DNA from: Candidatus Benthicola azotiphorus
GTDB taxonomy: Bacteria > Gemmatimonadota > Gemmatimonadetes > Palauibacterales > Palauibacteraceae
Reading direction: 5' to 3'
DNA: 12,074 nt
Assembly (NCBI GenBank): GCA_947581745.1
Contig: CANPVW010000297.1
Location: forward strand, 1-12,074
The notes under the pieces are model-generated. The model searched no databases, had not been told where the DNA came from, and saw only the letters and a program-made list of their open reading frames with translations. The translations under genes were made by a program, and so were the position numbers. Positions 6,996 to 12,074 of the stretch are shown in pieces (the first letter of the stretch is position 1; every line of letters begins with the position of its first letter).

Positions 6996-7232
6996 AAAGT
7001 ACGATACGGATCAGGTGAGCAAGGCTTCCGAACGACGGATACGTGACACAGGTTGCACGAATCGGCGAGAATTGCCGGAAATGGACCCGAGTGTCGGGGC
7101 CGCAGGGGCGGCCGGCGTCCTGCCTGCCCCTTCCCCCGGGTCCGGAGGTCGTCTAAGGTATCGGGGCGAATCGGCGGGCCCGAGGTCGGTCCGAGCCGGG
7201 CGCGGGCGCGGCCCTGAACAGAAGAGGATGCG

Positions 7233-7604
7233 ATGTCACCGGACGTATACAAGCTCGTCCACGTCGCCGGATTGCTGATGGTCTTCATGTCGCTGGGTGG
7301 ACTGGCCCTGCACGGCATCAACGGAGGGACGAAGGACTCGAACGGCGCGCGCCGCCTCACCACTCTCACCTACGGAATCGGATTGTTGCTGATTCTGCTC
7401 GGAGGTTTCGGCTGGCTGGGAGCGACCGGCATGCTGAGCCAGGGAGTCCCCGGCTGGACGTGGGCGAAGCTGGCGATCTGGTTGACCATCGGCGCTTTGC
7501 TGGCCGTACCCGCGGTGAAGCCGGAACTGAGCCGGCTCGTCTGGTTCGTCGCGCCCGCGCTGGGTGTGCTCGCGGCCTGGCTCGCACGAACGAAGCCGTT
7601 CTGA
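7233..7604 (+). CDS. Four-helix integral membrane protein, SirB2/CopD-like topology
   Basis: A 123-residue membrane protein with four predicted spans at about residues 6-27, 44-63, 75-95 and 101-118 and a short basic end. The first span starts YKLVHVAG, and a second histidine, His27, closes it. Histidines within short four-helix proteins recall the SirB2, CopD and HemJ groups, some of which handle haem or metals. This resemblance rests on layout, not on a firm motif match. Glycine-rich spans (LGGFGWLGATG) suggest tight packing. The start is supported by AGAGG 5 bases before ATG 7233. The stop is only 8 bases before the MOSC gene, so the two should share a transcript, and the protein may serve as a membrane partner or anchor for that enzyme's electron supply. 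That role is inference. Confidence 0.75.
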   Translation: MSPDVYKLVHVAGLLMVFMSLGGLALHGINGGTKDSNGARRLTTLTYGIGLLLILLGGFGWLGATGMLSQGVPGWTWAKLAIWLTIGALLAVPAVKPELSRLVWFVAPALGVLAAWLARTKPF

Positions 7605-7612
7605 GTCGGCCT

Positions 7613-8428
7613 GTGGTAGTCACCGGTCTTTACGTCTATCCGCTGAAGTCGGCCCGCGCCCTGTCGCTGGAGCGCGTATCGCTCGACGCGTTCGGTTTCC
7701 AGGGCGATCGCCGCTGGAGCGTCGTGGGAGCCGATGGACGCGTCATCACGCAGCGGGAATGTCCGGCCCTCGCGCGGCTGGTCGTGTGTCCACTGCCGGA
7801 CGCAATCGAGCTTAGGACGGAAGGCCGGGAGTCGCTTCGGGTCGAACGACCCGCCGCCGACCGGTCGACGCTCCCGGTCGACGTGTGGGCCGATCGCACG
7901 GAGGGCGCTTCCGCCGGCCCTGCTGCGGACGCGTGGCTGAGCGAGTTTCTCGGCGTTGCCTGCCGGCTGGTGTACATGCCGTCGCACACGCACCGTCAGG
8001 TCAGCCTGGAGTTCGGTCGCCAGGGAGATCGCGTGAGCTTCGCGGACGGCTATCCGGTCCTGCTCACGAGCGCCGCGTCGCTCGCGGAGCTCAATCGGAG
8101 GCTGGATGTCCCCGTGCCGATGAACCGCTTCCGCCCGAACCTGGTGATCGATGGAACCAGCGCGTTCGCCGAGGACGCGTGGGCGCGAATCCGGGTGGGA
8201 GAATGCGAGTTCAGGGTGGTCAAGCCGTGCGGCCGCTGCGTCGTGACGACGACGGATCAGCAGACCGGCAGCAGAGGCAAGGAGCCGTTGCGGACGCTGG
8301 CGACGTTCCGGCGGGTCGACGGGAAGATCCTGTTCGGGCAGAACCTCGTGCACGACGGTCCCGGGACGATCCGCCTCGATGATCCGGTCGCGGTGCTCGA
8401 ACGACGGGAGGAGATCGCTCCCGGGTGA
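7613..8428 (+). CDS. MOSC domain protein with MOSC N-terminal barrel, mARC/YcbX-like molybdenum enzyme
   Basis: A 271-residue protein of the MOSC family. In characterised relatives (mARC, YcbX) the domain carries a molybdenum cofactor and reduces N-hydroxylated compounds. The N-terminal barrel starts GLYVYPLKSARAL and continues FGFQGDRRWSVV, the standard MOSC_N opening. The MOSC core has RFRPNLVIDG, then VVKPCGRCVVTTTDQQTG, KEPLRTLATFR and GQNLV. Cys206 and Cys209 form the C-x-R-C motif whose cysteine ligates molybdenum in mARC; Cys209 is the likelier ligand by position. The start is uncertain: the frame is open from 7460, but only GTG 7613 gives a family-like N-terminus without running deep into the preceding gene, and its ribosome binding site is weak. 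YcbX has a C-terminal ferredoxin domain; this protein does not, so it needs an outside electron donor. It converges with the vWA lipoprotein gene across 18 bases. Confidence 0.88.
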   Translation: MVVTGLYVYPLKSARALSLERVSLDAFGFQGDRRWSVVGADGRVITQRECPALARLVVCPLPDAIELRTEGRESLRVERPAADRSTLPVDVWADRTEGASAGPAADAWLSEFLGVACRLVYMPSHTHRQVSLEFGRQGDRVSFADGYPVLLTSAASLAELNRRLDVPVPMNRFRPNLVIDGTSAFAEDAWARIRVGECEFRVVKPCGRCVVTTTDQQTGSRGKEPLRTLATFRRVDGKILFGQNLVHDGPGTIRLDDPVAVLERREEIAPG

Positions 8429-8446
8429 GGCTTGTCGCCGCTCCCG

Positions 8447-9229
8447 TCAGGTGCAGGGATGTTCGGGAAGCTCGACCGGACGCAACGTGTAATTCCGCGA
8501 CTCGAACTGGGCGCCGGTCGCCTCGAAGTACTCCTCCCAGAATTCCTTGACCCGCTGGCTGTGCTCGGTGTCCACCCTCGCGCCGATCACGTAGACGCAC
8601 AGACCTGTCAAATCCGGAAGAGTGCCGTTGTCCTCCTCGTGCTGCACCCATCCGGGCGGCGGCATCTTCCGAAGGCCCTCCATGTCGATCGTGCGGTTCG
8701 ACTGCAACATGTCGGAGAAGATGTAGAGCGTCGCCTCCCGCCCCGGAGCGGCCCGGAGGTCGGCGCTGACGTCGTGCAGCGTCGACAGGATGTCGGTCCC
8801 GTCGATCATCCCTCGATCCGTCGTATCGGTGAACGCGACGAGGTAGTCCTGGGCGTCTCTCAGGAAACGGGTGCGCGTGATCGAGTCACGCATCATCGCC
8901 TGCTCGGTGAACTCCCGCTGCGGGACGGTCTCCGACCAGCGCTGCGGCGGCTCCTCCAGCGAGAGCTGCAGGAGCTGGTGCGCGGCGATCCGGTCGCCGT
9001 GGTCCAGCTTGCGGATCCGATCGTTGGTCAGCTGGCGCGCCAGCTCCAGCTGATGGTCCGAGATGCTCGTCGAACGATCGTACACGAACACCACCAGCTG
9101 GGGGGTCGATCGCTTGACCACTCCCCCTTCGCCCTCGCCGCCGGCGGCGTTTCCCTTCTGCGTGCCGCAGCCGGCGAGCGTCACCGCTCCGAGGAGGAGC
9201 GAGAGAGCGCCGAAGTGCCGCATCACCAT
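8447..9229 (-). CDS. Lipoprotein with von Willebrand factor A-type domain (MIDAS intact)
   Basis: A 260-residue protein of unknown role. The signal peptide MVMRHFGALSLLLGAVTLAGC ends in the lipobox LAGC, so Cys21 should be lipidated. After a Gly-rich linker (22-40) a vWA-like fold begins: strand QLVVFVY, then DRSTS with Asp51, Ser53 and Ser55 forming the DxSxS metal site. Thr145 in GTDIL and Asp173 in the strand-end IFSDM supply the other MIDAS positions. Such sites bind Mg2+ and mediate protein contacts. The C-terminal part (VKEFWEEYFEATGAQFESRNY) looks like the final helix and strand. ATG 9229 follows AGAGG by 7 bases and overlaps the stop of the upstream gene (ATGGTGA), so translation is coupled. 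It probably sits on the inner membrane facing the periplasm, or on the outer membrane, and binds the partner encoded upstream. No named family was recognised beyond the domain. Confidence 0.82.
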   Translation of the reverse strand: MVMRHFGALSLLLGAVTLAGCGTQKGNAAGGEGEGGVVKRSTPQLVVFVYDRSTSISDHQLELARQLTNDRIRKLDHGDRIAAHQLLQLSLEEPPQRWSETVPQREFTEQAMMRDSITRTRFLRDAQDYLVAFTDTTDRGMIDGTDILSTLHDVSADLRAAPGREATLYIFSDMLQSNRTIDMEGLRKMPPPGWVQHEEDNGTLPDLTGLCVYVIGARVDTEHSQRVKEFWEEYFEATGAQFESRNYTLRPVELPEHPCT

Positions 9230-11001
9230 GCTGTCGCCTCTTCCGTGAACCGGGTCCGGATCTTCTCGAACCTCTCCTGGAGGTCGCGCCGCTCCGACTC
9301 GTAGTCATCCGGATCGCGCATCAGGAGATCCCTCATGTCACGCTCCTCCACGACGAGCTTCAGCTCGACGGGCTCGGCGAACGCCTGGATTTCCCGCGTA
9401 TCCAGGCCGCGAAGGCGGCCGTTCTCGGCTCTATAGGCGACCACGGTCGCCTCCAGCTGACTCGCCAGCGCGGGCGCCTCCCGCAGGGGCGTCTCTGAAA
9501 GTAAACCCGCCAGGTTGCGAATGGTACGCACCGCCTCTCCCATCGCGTCCGCCACCCGCTGCTGCGTGGCGTCCCCGAGGTCGACGAGCTCACGCCGCTG
9601 CCGCTCGAACGGAGTGTCGTTGAACCGATCCCGGCGCCGATCGCGCATGTGGAAGTAGGCAGCGGAGATCGCCACCAGGATCAGCGTCGTGTTGAGCAGG
9701 AGGATCGGGAAGCTGAGACCGCTCATCGAGGCCGCGTACTCGCGCTGCTCCTTGGCCAGGGCCTCCAGGTCGTCCGCGCGGTTCGCCTGCTCGTTCGCGG
9801 CCACCAGGTTCCCGTCCACCCGAAGCCAGCTCGCGGTGCGGCGGAGCTCCTCGATCTTCGCGCTGTCCTGCGCGAAGCGGTCCTCCGCGACCTCTCCCAG
9901 GGTGACTCGCGCCTCGAACAGAACTCCGATCACCAGCGTCAGGCCGATTCCGGCCAGGATCATCGGCACGACGAACTCGCCCGCCGAACGCTTGCCCAGG
10001 GTCTCCCCCGAGCGTCGCGACGACTGGTGTATCATCAGCGAGCGCAGGGAGTGACCGAAGAAGTGCGCCAGGACGCACAGGAAGGTGACCACGCCCGCTG
10101 CCAGAAGGGCCGCGTCCGGCCGCAGGATGAACTGCGATGCGACGCGCAGCGCGCCGGCCAGCCACCCCTCGCTCGTCTCGGCCACGTACCGCAACTGCTG
10201 CTCGGTCAGCGGGTCGCGCGGAAGCAGGGCGCCGAACACCGGAGCGTTGGCCAGGAACTCCACGATGCCGAGGAATCCGATGGCGAGAGCGTACCAGCGG
10301 GTCTTGAACTGGCGGACCGCCGGCCTTTCCTCCTCCTCGCCGGTCTCCTCCTCCAGGGTGCTCTCCACCTGCGAGCGGTTCATGTCCCATCGCCGCTGCA
10401 GGCGGAAGAGCTCGCCGGTCACCCGCTCGAATCGATCGGTGTCGAGAGAAATCCCGGCCAGTATCCGGGTGATCCGCCCCTCCAGCTCGGAGACCAGCGT
10501 ATTCAGCCGAGCGCGCTCGCGGGCCTGCCAGTTCCGGAACAGCGCGACCGCCCGGTCCCTGAGCTCTTCCTCCGACTCGGCCCGGCCCTTGCCCTGGGCC
10601 TCCGGCAGATTCGCCTCCGCGTCCCGGATCGCCATTTCGACGGCTGCCTTGCGCAGGCTGCGGACGCTGAGCCCGACGCTCTCCTCGAGCGCGGCTGCCG
10701 CCGTCTCCGGAAGTTCGCCGGGATCGGGCTTGGTCGGCTCTGACGCCGGCGCCCCGGCGGACACCTCTGCGCGGGGAGGGGCCGGCTCCACCGTGTCGGT
10801 GGCATCCCACATCGAATCGGACGCTCCGACCGGCTCCGGCTCCCAGAGAGGCTCGTCGGGCTCGGGCGCCGCCGCTTCCCTCACCCGGTCCAGCCAGGTG
10901 GGATGCGCCGCTTCAGCGGGCGCATCCTGCTGAGGATCGGGCTGCATGGCCGCGGCTCTCGCCTCGCTCTTGCGTGCGCTCATCTTCCCCTTCTCGTCCA
11001 T
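9223..11001 (-). CDS. Four-helix membrane protein with long coiled-coil segments, unknown function
   Basis: A 592-residue protein I do not recognise. Residues 1-105 are Pro/Glu/Ala-rich and probably disordered. Residues about 115-220 are charged and helical, likely coiled coil (RNWQARERARLNTLVSELEG, FERVTGELFRLQRR). Four membrane spans follow at about 237-258, 296-318, 343-363 and 428-450. The loop between spans 2 and 3 is basic (SSRRSGETLGKR), which puts both termini in the cytoplasm and the 65-residue helical stretch 364-427 (EELRRTASWLRV, DDLEALAKEQRE) in the periplasm. The cytoplasmic C-terminal 140 residues are again helical. ATG 11001 has GGGGA 4 bases upstream; ATG 10983 (Met7) is also possible. 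The gene overlaps the vWA lipoprotein gene by 7 bases, so the products are probably made together and interact. The layout suggests a structural or signalling membrane scaffold. It lacks the compact MotA/TolQ-type core. Confidence 0.8.
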   Translation of the reverse strand: MDEKGKMSARKSEARAAAMQPDPQQDAPAEAAHPTWLDRVREAAAPEPDEPLWEPEPVGASDSMWDATDTVEPAPPRAEVSAGAPASEPTKPDPGELPETAAAALEESVGLSVRSLRKAAVEMAIRDAEANLPEAQGKGRAESEEELRDRAVALFRNWQARERARLNTLVSELEGRITRILAGISLDTDRFERVTGELFRLQRRWDMNRSQVESTLEEETGEEEERPAVRQFKTRWYALAIGFLGIVEFLANAPVFGALLPRDPLTEQQLRYVAETSEGWLAGALRVASQFILRPDAALLAAGVVTFLCVLAHFFGHSLRSLMIHQSSRRSGETLGKRSAGEFVVPMILAGIGLTLVIGVLFEARVTLGEVAEDRFAQDSAKIEELRRTASWLRVDGNLVAANEQANRADDLEALAKEQREYAASMSGLSFPILLLNTTLILVAISAAYFHMRDRRRDRFNDTPFERQRRELVDLGDATQQRVADAMGEAVRTIRNLAGLLSETPLREAPALASQLEATVVAYRAENGRLRGLDTREIQAFAEPVELKLVVEERDMRDLLMRDPDDYESERRDLQERFEKIRTRFTEEATAW

Positions 11002-11308
11002 TGAGTCCCCGCCTTCCGCGAGTCACTGCCCGGAGACCGGACCTGAGGCACCGATCCCTCTTCGAGCCACGACTCCGCGGAACTCCCCGGACAGTCCTGA
11101 CTCGGCAAGAACGCGGCCACCGGGCCACCCCGGCCTTCGATTTCCATAACTACTGTGTTTACAATATTTGTGTCACAATCTCGACGAATCGACCGGCACG
11201 CCGCCATGCGAAAGATTGCGCGCATCGCGAATCGATTCCCGACCGGGCGACGACTCGATCTTCACAGGCTATCGATAACATGAGAAGGTGCCGCGAGCAA
11301 CGAGATCC
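11002..11308. other. 307-base non-coding stretch upstream of the coiled-coil/vWA operon
   Basis: No gene is supported here. The middle (about 11140-11180) is AT-rich and must hold the promoter of the minus-strand operon starting at 11001, which would give a leader of roughly 130-150 bases. It contains the palindrome TTGTGTCACAA. Farther right are two more short palindromes: GAATCGATTC (11229-11238) and TATCGATA (11270-11277). I could not assign a convincing -35/-10 pair, and no T-tailed hairpin ends the gene to the right. Confidence 0.55.
11168..11178. promoter_or_regulatory. Perfect palindrome TTGTGTCACAA, possible operator
   Basis: An 11-base perfect palindrome around a central T in the AT-rich promoter region of the coiled-coil/vWA operon. 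It shares the octamer TGTCACAA with the repeat near 6990-6997, and its TGTGTCAC is matched in reverse at 7043-7050. A shared regulator is a reasonable guess; its identity is unknown. Confidence 0.4.
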
Positions 11309-11533
11309 CTAGTACATCCGCTCTCTGTGAATCTCCCTCGCCATGGCCCGGGCTGCCTCGGCCAGGGTCCGCTCGACCTCCAGCAACGCCCGCTCGAGAA
11401 CCGCGTCCACCTCTCCCTCCGAGGTCAGCGTCATCGCGGCGTTTTCGGCGTAATCCACGATGTCGTCCACGCGGTTGCGAACGTCGTTCTTGATCGCGTG
11501 GAGCAGAGCCTCGGTCGTCGCGCTGTATTGCAT
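11309..11533 (-). CDS. Small helical protein, unknown function
   Basis: A 74-residue protein I do not recognise. It is almost wholly charged and helix-forming, with heptad-like patterns (VRNRVDDIVDYAENAAM and LERALLEVERTLAEAARAM) and no signal peptide or membrane span, so a cytoplasmic two-helix or coiled-coil protein is likely. The open frame runs upstream to 11827, but ATG 11533 is clearly the start: AAGGAG lies 8 bases before it and GGAGG also lies just upstream, while the upstream extension crosses an AT-rich promoter region. A TATAAG extended -10 box on the minus strand lies about 80 bases upstream. It precedes the coiled-coil membrane protein operon on the same strand but is separated by 307 bases, so it is probably its own transcription unit. 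Confidence 0.72.
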   Translation of the reverse strand: MQYSATTEALLHAIKNDVRNRVDDIVDYAENAAMTLTSEGEVDAVLERALLEVERTLAEAARAMAREIHRERMY

Positions 11534-11615
11534 GGCCTCCGCTCCTTCCCTGGGTTCCGTCCCGACAACTGTGGCAAGGCCGCTGCCACGTGGGATGAAT
11601 CCGGGTCGCGAAGAC

Positions 11616-11624
11616 CTTATATCA
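11616..11624 (-). promoter_or_regulatory. Extended -10 promoter element for the 74-residue protein gene
   Basis: On the minus strand this reads TGATATAAG: a TGn extension followed by TATAAG, five of six matches to the consensus -10. The -35 position is poor, as is common with extended -10 promoters. Transcription would start near 11610 and give a leader of about 77 bases. It lies in an AT-rich island (11616-11655) that may also hold the plus-strand promoter of the pilin gene, including a consensus TTGACA at 11645-11650 that lacks a good -10 partner. Confidence 0.4.
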
Positions 11625-11660
11625 TTGCAAATAATGCGATTACATTGACACGAAATGGCG

Positions 11661-11676
11661 CCGAGAACCTTCTCGG
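11661..11676. repeat. Six-pair hairpin CCGAGA-ACCT-TCTCGG
   Basis: A perfect inverted repeat with a 4-base loop, just downstream of the AT-rich promoter island and at the head of the pilin leader. No T-run follows on either strand, so it is not a standard terminator. It could be an operator or the 5' stem of the leader RNA. Confidence 0.4.
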
Positions 11677-11681
11677 GAGGT

Positions 11682-11796
11682 GGACCGGGAAATTCGGCGG
11701 TGGCAAAAAGCCCATACGGTACGCAAAAGGTCAATAGGTCCGAGTTGATTCTTCCTTGAGGATGGGTGCCGACGTTGAATCGCAGGTAGACGGTCC
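11682..11796 (+). promoter_or_regulatory. Structured leader of the pilin-like gene, possible GEMM (c-di-GMP-I)-like riboswitch
   Basis: The leader holds GGCAAA (11702-11707), a weak three-pair hairpin (GCC-CATAC-GGT), then ACGCAAA (11721-11727) and GGTC (11737-11740). The order recalls the conserved blocks of GEMM cyclic-dinucleotide riboswitches, GGCAAA and GACGCAAAGCC followed by GGTCT. GGC can pair with GTC (11730-11732) to close the internal loop, as in that class. GGACC (11682-11686) can pair with GGTCC at 11737-11741 or at 11792-11796, which are alternative structures; the longer pairing GGACCG/CGGTCC encloses the whole leader. Against the idea: no GAAA tetraloop, a short inner stem, and an inexact CAAAGCC block. 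GEMM elements are known upstream of type IV pilus genes, which fits the context. Confidence 0.3.
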
Positions 11797-11816
11797 GCAC
11801 GCACGAAGGGACAGGC

Positions 11817-12074
11817 ATGTCACGCAAGGCAGACTCTCTCGACTTTCGCTCGAGGTCACGATACGAACAGCAGGCAGGCTTCGTCCTGGTGGCCGTGCTC
11901 GTGCTTCTCGCCGCGCTGTACCTGGGAGCGACGGGAATCTTCCTGGCAGCGCGTGCGGAGCTGCAAATCGGCGTCAGCCACGCCGCCGCGAGCCAGGCGT
12001 TCTACCTGGCCGAGGCGGGCCTGACCACCTGGATGGCCTCGACGGCGCAACCGAGCACTGCCGTGTATGCGGTC
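11817..12074 (+). CDS. PilX/GspK-like type IV pilus or secretion minor pilin, N-terminal part (cut by window edge)
   Basis: The first 86 residues of a gene running off the right edge. A short polar leader (MSRKADSLDFRSRSRYEQQAG) precedes a long hydrophobic helix starting FVLVAVLVLLAALYLGATGIF, then an amphipathic part with SHAAASQAFYLAEAGL. This is the pattern of the PilX N-terminal region: prepilin peptidase would cut after the Gly of QQAG, and the A-YLAEAGL ending is typical of PilX and related minor pilins. Position 5 of the mature helix is Ala rather than Glu, as in GspK-type and some PilX-type pseudopilins. Such proteins prime or tip the pilus fibre in the inner membrane and periplasm. 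GGGA lies 6 bases before the ATG at 11817. Further pilus-assembly genes are expected to the right. Whether it serves a pilus or a type II secretion system cannot be told here. Confidence 0.78.
   Translation, partial: MSRKADSLDFRSRSRYEQQAGFVLVAVLVLLAALYLGATGIFLAARAELQIGVSHAAASQAFYLAEAGLTTWMASTAQPSTAVYAV

Larger units (their letters stand above)
6876..7232. other. 357-base non-coding divergent region
   Basis: This gap lies between the small membrane protein (-) and the four-helix membrane protein (+). Its centre (about 6950-7010) is distinctly AT-richer than the surrounding DNA and holds an operator-like inverted repeat at 6968-6995. A further GTGACACA lies at 7043-7050, a perfect six-pair hairpin (GGCCGC-AGGG-GCGGCC) at 7098-7113, and a small AT-rich island TAAGGTAT at 7154-7161 that could be part of a promoter for the plus-strand gene. 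The short open frames across it have poor starts and an unnatural composition, so I call no gene here. Confidence 0.6.

Noticed and set aside
7098..7113. GGCCGC-AGGG-GCGGCC hairpin as a terminator
   Set aside because: It is a perfect stem but lies far from any gene end, with no T-run; at this GC content such stems arise often.
7015..7278. GTG-started 87-codon frame in the non-coding region
   Set aside because: It overlaps the start of the four-helix protein, has no ribosome binding site and a low-complexity Gly/Arg/Pro composition.
7370..8353. Minus-strand 327-codon open frame opposite the MOSC gene
   Set aside because: The MOSC motifs on the plus strand are unambiguous, and the minus frame matches nothing recognisable.
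8432..9304. Plus-strand 290-codon open frame opposite the vWA lipoprotein
   Set aside because: The minus strand encodes a lipobox and complete MIDAS motif; the plus frame has neither motif nor good start.
9649..10743. Plus-strand 364-codon open frame opposite the coiled-coil membrane protein
   Set aside because: The minus-strand frame has membrane spans, coiled coils and a coupled partner; the plus frame is compositionally a shadow.
8447..11001. Assignment of the membrane protein/vWA pair to Zorya or to a MoxR-vWA chaperone module
   Set aside because: There is no MotA/TolQ-like core with a peptidoglycan-binding partner, and no AAA+ ATPase gene in the window.

Overview
The window is uniformly GC-rich and densely coded. 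It comes from a Gram-negative (diderm) bacterium: it encodes an Omp85-type outer-membrane barrel, two lipoproteins and a PilX/GspK-type pilin-like protein. The N-terminal domain of the barrel protein resembles the DUF5686 type, which together with the GC content would fit Gemmatimonadota or a similar phylum. That placement is inference. There are no rRNA or tRNA genes, no insertion sequences, no CRISPR and no sign of recent transfer.

Layout. 1-228 (-) is the start of a diacylglycerol/lipid kinase-like gene cut by the window edge. It diverges from a class III-type sirtuin (285-1025, +). The sirtuin converges on a minus-strand pair: an Omp85-like outer-membrane protein (1779-3959) and a divergent TrpF-like barrel protein (1032-1700). 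Divergent from that pair is a plus-strand run: a GabD-like aldehyde dehydrogenase (4057-5424), a ferritin (5537-6043) and an FKBP prolyl isomerase lipoprotein (6033-6581) whose start overlaps the ferritin stop. A small membrane protein (6585-6875, -) abuts it tail to tail. A 357-base non-coding stretch with an operator-like inverted repeat leads to a four-helix membrane protein (7233-7604) and an mARC/YcbX-like MOSC protein (7613-8428), both +. A minus-strand block follows: a four-helix coiled-coil membrane protein (9223-11001) coupled by a 7-base overlap to a von Willebrand A-type lipoprotein (8447-9229). Upstream on the same strand is a 74-residue helical protein (11309-11533). The window ends in a PilX/GspK-like prepilin (11817 onward, +) with a structured leader.

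How the genes work together. Ferritin plus FKBP and the aldehyde dehydrogenase look like a housekeeping and stress cluster, and the membrane protein plus MOSC gene look like one small redox-related unit. The coiled-coil membrane protein and vWA lipoprotein form the most distinctive unit. The lipoprotein keeps a full metal-binding (MIDAS) motif, and its partner has a helical segment predicted on the same side of the inner membrane. I recognise no named system with this pair, and it is the best candidate here for something undescribed. The leader of the pilin gene carries sequence blocks reminiscent of cyclic-dinucleotide (GEMM) riboswitches, a tentative but testable idea.
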